Source: JAMQKA01 sp043951865
GTDB taxonomy: Bacteria > Bacteroidota > Rhodothermia > Balneolales > Balneolaceae
DNA: 26,985 bases
Direction: 5' to 3'
Assembly (NCBI RefSeq): GCF_043951865.1
Contig: NZ_JBINJF010000039.1
Location: 1-26,985 of the forward strand
A model generated the notes under the pieces. The model was not told the DNA's origin and did not search any database. It saw only the letters and a program-made list of their open reading frames with translations. This document shows positions 9,003-15,687 of the stretch, piece after piece. Position numbers and translations under genes: made by a program. Each line of letters begins with the position of its first letter. Positions within the stretch are counted from its first letter, which is position 1.

Positions 9003-9728
9003 ATGGATTTTAAATTATTTATCCTCACAACTGTTTGCTTGGCATTAGGTTTTTCAACTGCCTATTCCCAGCAGCATAACACATTGACAACCCAGGAAAA
9101 GCAGGAGGGATGGGAGCTGCTGTTTGACGGGGAAACCACCGAAGGCTGGCGTGGGTATAATAAAGAGCAATTTCCCGAAGAGGGATGGATTGTTGAAAAC
9201 GGGATGCTCTCTGTTATAGAAGGTGGTGGTGGGGGTGACATCATTACAACGCAGGTTTACGAAGATTACATCCTGAAGCTGGAGTGGAGAGTCGCCAAAG
9301 GAGCCAACGGGGGTATTTTTTATGCAGCCGTTGAACAACCGGAAGAAGCGATCTACTGGTCCGCCCCGGAAATCCAGATCCTTGACAACGACAACCATCC
9401 TGATGCGGAGCGAGGAAAAGATGGAAACCGGAAGGCAACCTCCCTGTACGACCTAATACCTGCAGAACCACAAAATGCCAATCCTTTTGGAGAGTGGAAT
9501 CAAATTACAATTGAGGTCACCGGCAATGGCGCGCATGTGGAACACTGGATGAACGGGGAAAAAGTCGTTGAATATGAGCGCTGGACAGATGAATGGTATG
9601 AGATGCTCCAGCAAAGTAAATTTGCTCCCCATCCTGAGTTTGGAGCTGCCCACGAAGGGTATATCGGACTGCAGGATCACGGCAACAGGGTCGATTTCCG
9701 CAATATCAAGATCAAGGTGCTGGATTGA
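9003..9728 (+). CDS. DUF1080 / 3-keto-disaccharide hydrolase-like exported protein
   Basis: The product (241 aa from ATG 9003; 246 aa from an alternative ATG at 8988) has a cleavable signal peptide ending near AYSQ. The mature protein is a single DUF1080 domain (PF06439), a concanavalin-like beta-jelly roll, with recognisable GWELLFDGETTEGWRGY at the start, GANGGIFY and EIQILDND in the middle and GYIGLQDHG near the end. Characterised members cleave the glycosidic bond of 3-keto-glycosides. It follows the GMC/small-subunit pair with only 49-64 bp between, so it is probably co-transcribed and acts on the product of that dehydrogenase in the periplasm (inference). Start 9003 gives the more usual signal peptide. 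Confidence 0.85.
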   Translation: MDFKLFILTTVCLALGFSTAYSQQHNTLTTQEKQEGWELLFDGETTEGWRGYNKEQFPEEGWIVENGMLSVIEGGGGGDIITTQVYEDYILKLEWRVAKGANGGIFYAAVEQPEEAIYWSAPEIQILDNDNHPDAERGKDGNRKATSLYDLIPAEPQNANPFGEWNQITIEVTGNGAHVEHWMNGEKVVEYERWTDEWYEMLQQSKFAPHPEFGAAHEGYIGLQDHGNRVDFRNIKIKVLD

Positions 9729-9964
9729 GGATTATTGAATGAGTGCGGGCTGTTAAAGAGAGCTTTGCGAAACCAGGGATTTCGGTCAAGGCCAATCTCC
9801 CTGTCCGGATTTGGAACCGCCGTTTATACTTCCATAAATGTGATGAGGGTTCAAATCCGCGAACATGCCGATGTTATCCAAAACGACGGATCTGAAAACC
9901 CTTTAAAGGAAAGAGTTGTCGAAAAATCCCGATGTAGAGGTAAAGAAATTATTCATTCTTCAAA
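9729..9964. repeat. Convergent spacer with solo insertion-element end and hairpin
   Basis: This 236-bp spacer lies between converging genes. AGAGAGCTTTGCGAAACC at 9757-9774 matches the left-end motif of the elements at 158, 13913 and 26742, but no matching right end is visible, so it may be a decayed copy. Beyond it CGGATTTG-g-AACC (9806-9818) pairs with GGTTCAAATCCG (9848-9859), a 12-bp stem with one bulge. An open frame of 87 codons crosses the region but has no recognisable protein features and runs into the convergent gene, so I do not call it. No clear terminator is seen. Confidence 0.4.
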
Positions 9965-10540
9965 TCAAGAAGACCAGGCTCGGCCCACCTCGTTATAAGG
10001 ATAGCAGCCGTCATAACGGCCAGCTACGTGGTTCCATTCAAGTTCCTGTGTGGCCCCGATTTCAGAGGTGTAATACCCGACCAGCGTATACTCCTTCATC
10101 ATCGCAAAAAACGGTTTGAGATCCGTGTCCGGCATGGAGTCGTTTTTGGCCTCTTGTTCTTTCTGCTGCAATACAGAAATTTGCTGCTCTTCCGTTAATT
10201 CCAGGAACTCACTACCGTGTAACTCCCGGCTTGTTTGATCTATACCATCGAGACCCGCCAAAAAGTGTTCGCGTTCATTTTCATAATTCCAGTCGGTGAG
10301 CATCTTGTCAATAAATTGGTTCACATTTGCCGCCTTTGCTCCGGGCGTATCCGTTGCCGGGATAATAAGCTCGGAAATCGCTGTGACCAGCTCATCCTGG
10401 TGAGAAGACAAGGTTTGAGGGGTGTACCCTGCGGTGCCGGTTTCCGCGCTACAGCCGCTCATTACGGCCGTAATGGTGGACATGGAAAGAGCTCCTCCAC
10501 TCAGCAGGGCAATTTGTTTTAAGGCGTCACGTCGATTCAT
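9965..10540 (-). CDS. Gluconate 2-dehydrogenase subunit 3 family Tat-lipoprotein 2
   Basis: This 191-aa protein begins MNRRDALKQI (twin arginine) and ends its signal at a VMSGC lipobox (Cys30), so it is a probable Tat-lipoprotein like its paralogue at 8330. The family core is visible as LVTAISELIIPATDTPGAK followed by NQFIDKML. It should export and anchor the minus-strand GMC dehydrogenase encoded just upstream. An upstream in-frame start at 10582 would add 14 residues (MDPTPTTQDP...) that are translated from the GTGGGTC repeat, so the ATG at 10540 is chosen. It is the last gene of this two-gene unit and converges with DUF1080. Confidence 0.85.
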   Translation of the reverse strand: MNRRDALKQIALLSGGALSMSTITAVMSGCSAETGTAGYTPQTLSSHQDELVTAISELIIPATDTPGAKAANVNQFIDKMLTDWNYENEREHFLAGLDGIDQTSRELHGSEFLELTEEQQISVLQQKEQEAKNDSMPDTDLKPFFAMMKEYTLVGYYTSEIGATQELEWNHVAGRYDGCYPYNEVGRAWSS

Positions 10541-10562
10541 AATGATGGTCTTTGGATCTTGG

Positions 10563-10639
10563 GTCGTGGGTGTTGGGTCCATCGTTGACCTTCAGCTTCA
10601 TGGTGGATAGGCTGACGAATCAAAATCGAGACCCACGAC
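10563..10639. repeat. GTGGGTC-type inverted repeat between dehydrogenase 2 and its small subunit
   Basis: GTCGTGGGT (10563-10571) and ACCCACGAC (10631-10639) form a perfect 9-bp stem; more GGGT units flank the left arm. It lies between the GMC gene and small-subunit gene of the second pair, the same place as the GTGAGTC repeat of the first pair. The two differ mainly by G in place of A (GTGGGTC against GTGAGTC). Confidence 0.65.
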
Positions 10640-10645
10640 TGGTAG

Positions 10646-12352
10646 TTAAAGATTATTTTTATTCAGCTGGTCAACGGCATAGTCAACAGCCCGGGCTGTC
10701 AACGCCATATAGGTCAGTGACGGATTTTGGCACGCGGCAGAGGTCATACACGCCCCGTCGGTTACAAATACGTTGGGTACCTCGTGCAGCTGATTGTGTC
10801 CATTGAGTACCGAGGTCTCTGGGTCATTGCCCATGCGGGCCGTACCCATTTCATGGATTCCCTCTCCAAAAAGGTATTCGCTTTCATAAGACGATACGTC
10901 GGTTGCCCCGGCCGCCTCAAGCATTTCTGCAGCTGTTTCTGCCATGTCTTTGCGCATGTTGCGTTCATTTTCTCCGATTGAGGCTTTTATGCGAAGAAGC
11001 GGAATACCCCACTCGTCTGTCTTTTCCTCATCCAGCTCCACGTAGTTGTCATAGTCGGGAAGGATTTCTCCGAAGGCGGTCATCCCCACCTGCCAGGGAC
11101 CGGGATCCCTTAGTTTTTGCTTGAGTTCGCTTCCAAATCCATCCATGTCAACACCGCGACCCCAGCTTGGCCGGCCGGCCCGCCCCTGAAATCCGTATCC
11201 CCGGATAAAGTCGGGATGATCTGTTTCCGGGCTGATATTTCGAAACCGGGGGATATAAAAGCCGTTGGGCCGGTTCCCAAATGTATAGGTGTCGAGGTGC
11301 CCCTCGTAGGTGCCGCTGGCGCCCACACGGAAGTGATGGTCCATAAGGTAGTGGCCCAGAACTCCGCTTGAATTTCCCATGCCTTCCGGGAATACCTCGG
11401 ATTTGGAGTTAAGCAGGATCTGGGTAGAACCAAGTGCAGAAGCGTTGAGAAAAATGACGTCAGCAAAAAATTCCATACTTTCTTTCGATTCACGGTCAAT
11501 AACGCGAACCCCGGTGGCTTTGCCGGTTTCCTTGTCATATATGACGCTGTGAACGATACTGTTTGGGCGAAGCGTCATGTTACCTGTGGCGCGGGCTGCC
11601 GGCAGGGTACTGCTTTGGGAGGAGAAATAGGCTCCCACGGAACATCCCCGGGAACAAGGTCCGCAGTAGTGGCAGGCTCCGCGCCCGTTATGGGCTTCCG
11701 TTAATACGGCGGCCCGCCCGATGGTAAGAGTGCGTTCCGGGAACGTTTCCTCTATCGCTGTTTTAACCTCCTGCTCCACGCAGTTGAGTGCCATCGGGGG
11801 CAAAAACTGCCCGTCCGGCAGCTGAGGCAGCCCCTCTTTTTGCCCGCTGATTCCCGCGAATTGTTCAACATAATCGTACCACGGGGCTATCTCTTCGTAG
11901 GTGATGGGCCATTCAACAGCGATACCCTCTTCAGCATTGGCCTGGAAATCCATTGGACTCCATCGGTAGGATTGCCGGCCCCACGTCAGGGAGCGCCCGC
12001 CGACGTGATAACCACGGACCCATAAAAAGGGATTCTCCTCATCGTCAACTTCGTAGGGATGGGTATTGTCATTAACAAAAAAGTGCTCGTTGTATTCGTT
12101 GATCACATCCGAGCGGAGCTGTCGCGGTTTTTCCTTCTCCAGGTATTTGCGATTTCCCCGTCCCCTGAACTCCATCTCCCAGGGAGCCTTGTGTTCCGTA
12201 ATGTAATCCTTCCCGTGCTCTACATTTCTACCTCGTTCAAGTACGAGGGTTTGAAGGCCTTTCTCAGTTAATTCTTTTGCAGCCCATCCCCCGGAAATCC
12301 CGGAACCGACTACGATTGCATCATATTGGTTGACTTGATTTGAGATATGCAT
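10646..12352 (-). CDS. GMC-family dehydrogenase large subunit 2
   Basis: This 568-aa FAD dehydrogenase is paralogous to the one at 6517-8229. It has the Rossmann motif GSGISGG near residue 17, a cysteine cluster C227-x2-C230-x2-C233-x3-C237, and the GMC catalytic signature His500 (HEMGTARMG) with Asn543 (CQNPSLT). Where paralogue 1 has HKN, this protein has CQN, so the active sites differ and substrates or anomer preference may too. It has no signal peptide; export should depend on the Tat-lipoprotein encoded next (start 10540). It is the first gene of a minus-strand pair that diverges from the Gfo/Idh/MocA gene across a 202-bp promoter region. Confidence 0.85.
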   Translation of the reverse strand: MHISNQVNQYDAIVVGSGISGGWAAKELTEKGLQTLVLERGRNVEHGKDYITEHKAPWEMEFRGRGNRKYLEKEKPRQLRSDVINEYNEHFFVNDNTHPYEVDDEENPFLWVRGYHVGGRSLTWGRQSYRWSPMDFQANAEEGIAVEWPITYEEIAPWYDYVEQFAGISGQKEGLPQLPDGQFLPPMALNCVEQEVKTAIEETFPERTLTIGRAAVLTEAHNGRGACHYCGPCSRGCSVGAYFSSQSSTLPAARATGNMTLRPNSIVHSVIYDKETGKATGVRVIDRESKESMEFFADVIFLNASALGSTQILLNSKSEVFPEGMGNSSGVLGHYLMDHHFRVGASGTYEGHLDTYTFGNRPNGFYIPRFRNISPETDHPDFIRGYGFQGRAGRPSWGRGVDMDGFGSELKQKLRDPGPWQVGMTAFGEILPDYDNYVELDEEKTDEWGIPLLRIKASIGENERNMRKDMAETAAEMLEAAGATDVSSYESEYLFGEGIHEMGTARMGNDPETSVLNGHNQLHEVPNVFVTDGACMTSAACQNPSLTYMALTARAVDYAVDQLNKNNL

Positions 12353-12437
12353 AAGCTGATATAGTTCTTAGAAAAGCTAGTCCAATGTGTTCAATTAAAC
12401 CCTAACATAGATGAGCTGAATTAATTTTGCAAATTTA

Positions 12438-12476
12438 TTGCACAAGCTTGGGAAAATTTGTGTAAGAGGATATAAA
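12438..12476 (+). promoter_or_regulatory. Candidate promoter and operator of the Gfo/Idh/MocA gene
   Basis: TTGGGA (12448-12453) and TATAAA (12471-12476) are 17 bp apart, a plausible sigma-70-type promoter about 80 bp before the start codon. An imperfect inverted repeat TTGCACAA (12438-12445) / TTGTGTAA (12458-12465) straddles the -35 box, where a repressor could act. The enclosed 13-mer GGGAAAATTTGTG also occurs upstream of the metallohydrolase gene (4098-4110). Confidence 0.45.
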
Positions 12477-12554
12477 TAAGGGGAAGATGGCTTGCATTTC
12501 ACGGTTGTTTTTGGGTATTTGCGCCTCTCAACGAAAGTAAAAAAAGAGGATACA

Positions 12555-13718
12555 ATGACACTAGACAGAAAACTGAAATATGGTATGGTTGGAGGCGGTC
12601 CGGGTGCCTTCATCGGAGAAGTACACCGGATGGCAGCCGCGCTGGATGGAAGAATTGAACTTGTAGCAGGTGCCTTTTCTTCATCTGCGGAAAAATCAAA
12701 ACAGAAAGGGCGGGAGTTGAACCTGGATCCTTCACGGATTTACGATTCGTACGAAGAGATGGTCGAGAAAGAGAGCCAGCTTCCCGAGGGAGAACGTATC
12801 GATTTTGTATCTATCGTCACCCCGAATTTCTTGCATCATCCCGTTGCCAAAACATTTATCGAGGCGGGGTTTCACGTGGTATGTGACAAGCCGATGACCA
12901 AAACGGTTGAAGAAGCCGAAGAGTTGTGCCGGCTGGTGGATGAACATGATACGGTGTTTGCATTAACTCATAATTATACCGGCTACCCGATGGTTAAAGA
13001 AGCCCGCCAGTTGGTAAAAGATGGCAAGCTCGGGGAGATACGCAAGATTGTCGTGGAATATCCACAGGGGTGGCTGGCCCAGCCGGTAGACAATAAACAG
13101 GCAAACTGGAGAACGGATCCCAAGAAGGCCGGCGTTTCATCAGCGGTCGGGGATATCGGTTCTCATGCAGAAAACCTCGTGGAGTATATTACCGGCCTTC
13201 AGATTGAATCTCTTATTGCAGACATTAATACATTTGTTGAAGGTCGAGAACTGGAAGACGATGCCAATGTGTTGGTCCATTACAAAGGGGGAGCCCGGGG
13301 AATCTTGTACTGTTCCCAGGTATCGGTTGGAGAAGAGAACAGCCTGCGAATTCGCGCTTACGGTACTGATGCCGCCATAGAGTGGAAGCAGGAGGATCCG
13401 AATTATCTGCATCTGCTTCATCCCGGCGGACCGGAAGAGACCTACAAACGGGGCAATGAGTACCTGTCGGATGTAGCGCGGCACAATACGCGCATTCCTC
13501 CCGGACATCCGGAGGGTTTTATTGAAGCGTTCGCCAATATATACCTGAATTTTGCCAATACCCTGGAAGCCCGTTTGAGTGGAGAGGAACCTGGCGAATT
13601 TGACCTGGATTTCCCCACGGTTCAGGATGGAGCCCGCGGTGTGGATTTTATCCACAAGGTTATTGAGAGTGGTAAAAAAGGGGAGTGGGTTGACGTAGAT
13701 TATACCCCGCCCGCTTAA
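12555..13718 (+). CDS. Gfo/Idh/MocA-family oxidoreductase
   Basis: This 387-aa protein has an N-terminal NAD(P)-binding fold (VGGGPGAFIG from Val12), the CDKP segment (Asp111-Lys112-Pro113, counterpart of the family's EKP motif) and the catalytic-type DIGSH segment (Asp200 to His204). The family oxidises or reduces sugars and inositols with nicotinamide cofactors, and in 3-keto-sugar pathways it can reduce the keto sugar. No signal peptide is present, so it should be cytoplasmic, unlike most of its neighbours. ATG 12555 is preferred over the upstream in-frame start at 12492 because AAAGAGGA lies just before it and the extra residues are not family-like. A strong terminator follows. Confidence 0.85.
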   Translation: MTLDRKLKYGMVGGGPGAFIGEVHRMAAALDGRIELVAGAFSSSAEKSKQKGRELNLDPSRIYDSYEEMVEKESQLPEGERIDFVSIVTPNFLHHPVAKTFIEAGFHVVCDKPMTKTVEEAEELCRLVDEHDTVFALTHNYTGYPMVKEARQLVKDGKLGEIRKIVVEYPQGWLAQPVDNKQANWRTDPKKAGVSSAVGDIGSHAENLVEYITGLQIESLIADINTFVEGRELEDDANVLVHYKGGARGILYCSQVSVGEENSLRIRAYGTDAAIEWKQEDPNYLHLLHPGGPEETYKRGNEYLSDVARHNTRIPPGHPEGFIEAFANIYLNFANTLEARLSGEEPGEFDLDFPTVQDGARGVDFIHKVIESGKKGEWVDVDYTPPA

Positions 13719-13747
13719 TTTCAGATAACAAAACCTGCAATATTGGA

Positions 13748-13779
13748 AAATCCGCCTGCCAGAACAGGCGGATTTTTTT
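13748..13779 (+). terminator. Rho-independent terminator after the Gfo/Idh/MocA gene
   Basis: AAATCCGCCTG (13748-13758) pairs with CAGGCGGATTT (13765-13775) across a 6-nt loop and is followed by a T-run. It lies 30 bp past the stop codon. The leading A-run means it could also work on the minus strand. Confidence 0.9.
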
Positions 13780-13781
13780 AT

Positions 13782-13912
13782 TTAGTCGTCCTCAATCAAA
13801 AAGTCCCGTTTGGTAATGACAAATGTAAAATCAGGAGTGTACCACCAACGGTGTCCCAGGACAATATAAACAGTATGAACATTATTTCTTTCCCGGACTG
13901 ACGTTAAATATT
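13782..13912 (-). pseudogene. C-terminal relic of an unrecognised gene
   Basis: On the minus strand a 43-codon open frame ends in TAA at 13782. It has a protein-like composition (segments VYIVLGHRWWYTP and FVITKRDFLIEDD) but no start codon. It is cut exactly where the repeat element at 13913 begins: an in-frame TAA arises at the junction. If the element and one copy of its flanking 9-bp repeat are removed, the frame stays open for about another 17 codons to the right. I cannot name the ancestral protein. The terminator just after the stop could have served it. Confidence 0.4.
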
Positions 13913-14032
13913 AGAGGGCTTTGCACAACCCTCAATTCCTGTTCAGAGGAAGTTGTACTCCCGTTAAAAGGTCACCAAGGCCGGTAGTACAACTACCTCC
14001 CAACAAAACAGCAGGTTCTGTAAAGGTTCCTA
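13913..14032. mobile_element. MITE-like structured repeat, copy 2, with target duplication
   Basis: This 120-bp element is related to that at 158-283. Direct repeats TTAAATATT flank it at 13904-13912 and 14033-14041, as expected for a transposition target duplication. The ends form an imperfect terminal repeat (TAG....CTTT-x-CA-x-AACC). Internal hairpins are TTCCT/AGGAA and a perfect AGTTGTACT/AGTACAACT; the first differs from copy 1 on both arms while still pairing. No transposase is encoded, so it would have to be moved in trans. Confidence 0.65.
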
Positions 14033-14064
14033 TTAAATATTGTAGAGGAATCCCGTAATAAAGC

Positions 14065-14094
14065 AAAGCTCCCGCAGGAAAGGCGGGAGCTTTT
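14065..14094 (-). terminator. Rho-independent terminator of the TPR protein gene
   Basis: AAAGCTCCCGC (14065-14075) pairs with GCGGGAGCTTT (14083-14093) around a 7-nt loop, about 25 bp past the minus-strand stop codon. The T-run is short on the minus strand (TTTGCTTT) and TTTT on the plus strand, so it may act in both directions. Confidence 0.8.
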
Positions 14095-14118
14095 CAAAAA
14101 ACAAACCCAAATTTATTA

Positions 14119-14811
14119 CTACTCTGAGGCCGCGGCAATCATTCCAAGAAGGCGTTCCGCTTCGGGTACCTGCTCGCTGCCGGGATAATCCCGCACCACG
14201 ATGCTGGCGTATTCCCGGGCCTGGGCAGTATCTCCGGCATCATAAAATGCACTGGCCGCTTCCAGGTAGTTGTAGGGTGTTGTTGCATCGTTTTCATCCC
14301 ACTCGGCTGCCCTGAGATAGGTTTGTGCAGCCTGTGCATGCTGACCCAAGTCGGTATATAATACGCCCATAAAGGAGAGGGGACCAACCCCAAGAATACC
14401 TTCCGGCACCTCATAATCTTCCATGTAACTGAGTGCACGCTCGGTATTGCCAAGGTTATATTCGCAAACAGCGGCATAATAGCGGGCAAGATTACCGGCA
14501 TCAGTGCCGCCGTAATTATTAATGATCTGCTCAAAACCAACAGTAAAATCCTCGTCAGACCCATTCAGGGCGGTTTGATAGTCAGATTGCAGGAAAGCCG
14601 TTTCTGCGGGTCCCATTAACTGCTGGGCCTGCCGTTCCTGGGATTGTGAGTAATAATAATACCCTATTCCACCTGCGATGATTAGAAACAGAGCAATAGC
14701 ACCGCCTATTATTTCGCTCTTATATTGAACATACAAACTCTGGACCCTTTCAACAGACTGAACCAGGGGATCTGATTCGAGTTCTTCCTGGGTCATTTTT
14801 CGTTTAGCCAT
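14119..14811 (-). CDS. TPR-containing membrane protein (YfgM-like)
   Basis: This 230-aa protein has a short charged N-terminus, one transmembrane segment at about residues 36-56 (IIGGAIALFLIIAGGIGYYYY) and a soluble region of tetratricopeptide repeats (AARYY-like helices, LGQHAQAAQTYLRAAEWD, FYDAGDTAQAREYASIVV). The layout resembles YfgM, an ancillary chaperone at the Sec translocon, and related Bacteroidota TPR proteins, but TPRs alone do not fix a function. It is transcribed alone: a 175-bp spacer with no strong motif separates it from lolD, and a terminator follows its stop. Confidence 0.65.
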   Translation of the reverse strand: MAKRKMTQEELESDPLVQSVERVQSLYVQYKSEIIGGAIALFLIIAGGIGYYYYSQSQERQAQQLMGPAETAFLQSDYQTALNGSDEDFTVGFEQIINNYGGTDAGNLARYYAAVCEYNLGNTERALSYMEDYEVPEGILGVGPLSFMGVLYTDLGQHAQAAQTYLRAAEWDENDATTPYNYLEAASAFYDAGDTAQAREYASIVVRDYPGSEQVPEAERLLGMIAAASE

Positions 14812-14923
14812 TGTAATCTTCTTATATCAATGTTATGCTGAAATTTTAAGTGGTCAAAATTAGTATTGTTTTGGCACTTCCCAAAATCAAAAATGAACGA
14901 TAGTTCAGGGATAAATTGAACCA

Positions 14924-14944
14924 CTGTAAAACCGGCCTTTACAG
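14924..14944 (-). other. Hairpin in the lolD to TPR gene spacer
   Basis: CTGTAAA (14924-14930) pairs with TTTACAG (14938-14944). It lies 40 bp after the lolD stop on the minus strand without a T-run, so it is at best a weak terminator. Confidence 0.3.
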
Positions 14945-14986
14945 ATAGGGTTTCATGAATTTGGTGGTGAAATACCAGAACGATCT

Positions 14987-15682
14987 TTAGTTAAACGGAT
15001 TCAGCCTGCCTTTATTTAGTTCGTAGGTCAAATCACAGCGCCCGGCGATATCTTTTTCATGAGTAATAAGAAGAATGCTGACCCCATCTTCTTCACGCAG
15101 CTGAAACAGGTAATCCAGTACAATGCGGGTATTGGCGTCATCCAGGTTGCCCGTGGGTTCGTCAGCCAGGATCAGGGATGGGTTATTCATGAGGGCCCGG
15201 GCCATTGATACCCGTTGCTGCTCTCCACCCGATAATTCGGTCGGACGGTGTTCGGCACGATCCGGAATTCCGAAGCGGCTAAGCAGTTCCATCGCCCGCT
15301 CCTCGGAGGCCTCAAGGCTTCTACCGGCGATCAGGGCAGGCATGAGTACATTTTCCAGGGCAGAAAATTCAGGCAGCAGATGATGGAACTGGAAAACAAA
15401 CCCAAGTTCGCGGTTTCTGAAATCGGCCAGCTCTTCCGCAGTCAGGTTGTAAATGGAGTTGGATTTCCAGGCGACCTCCCCGGAGTCGGGGCGGTCCAAT
15501 CCCCCGAGTACGTGCAATAACGTGCTTTTACCGCTGCCGCTGGGACCAACCACCGAAACAATATCCCCGGAATTGATCGTTATTGAGCAGTGGTCAAGTA
15601 CGGTGAGGGCTCCTTCACCGGTTTTAGCGGGATAGGTCTTGAGAATATCGGTTCCGGTTAAAATGGGGGATTTGACAGGCAT
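14987..15682 (-). CDS. lolD: LolD-type ABC transporter ATP-binding protein
   Basis: This 231-aa ATPase has Walker A GPSGSGKST (46-54), the signature LSGGEQQR, Walker B LILADEPTGNLD and a switch His in ITHEKD. The GxLDRPDSGEV stretch and FHHLLPEFSALENVLMP are typical of the LolD/MacB subfamily, which powers lipoprotein release or other extrusion with FtsX-like permeases. No permease gene is adjacent. The start is ATG 15682 because GAGGAG lies 8 nt upstream; an in-frame GTG at 15691 overlaps the ymdB-like stop but would leave its ribosome binding site inside the start. The close junction suggests translational coupling with the upstream phosphodiesterase gene. Confidence 0.8.
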   Translation of the reverse strand: MPVKSPILTGTDILKTYPAKTGEGALTVLDHCSITINSGDIVSVVGPSGSGKSTLLHVLGGLDRPDSGEVAWKSNSIYNLTAEELADFRNRELGFVFQFHHLLPEFSALENVLMPALIAGRSLEASEERAMELLSRFGIPDRAEHRPTELSGGEQQRVSMARALMNNPSLILADEPTGNLDDANTRIVLDYLFQLREEDGVSILLITHEKDIAGRCDLTYELNKGRLNPFN

Positions 15683-15687
15683 AAAGT

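Noticed and set aside
9841..9865. GGTTCAAATCC, a tRNA T-loop-like sequence
   Set aside because: The flanking bases cannot form a 5-bp T-stem, and no acceptor, D or anticodon arms are found; the sequence is one arm of the local inverted repeat.
9735..9998. 87-codon plus-strand frame between converging genes
   Set aside because: Low-complexity composition, no homology-like motifs, and it overlaps the end of the minus-strand small-subunit gene and the repeat-like spacer.
10541..10582. Upstream start for small-subunit gene 2
   Set aside because: The added 14 residues come from the GTGGGTC repeat; the Tat signal begins at 10540.
14894..14907. TGAAC-GATA-GTTCA, resembling a Gram-positive LexA box
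   Set aside because: The TPR gene is not a known SOS gene, the phylum is wrong for this motif, and one short palindrome is expected by chance.
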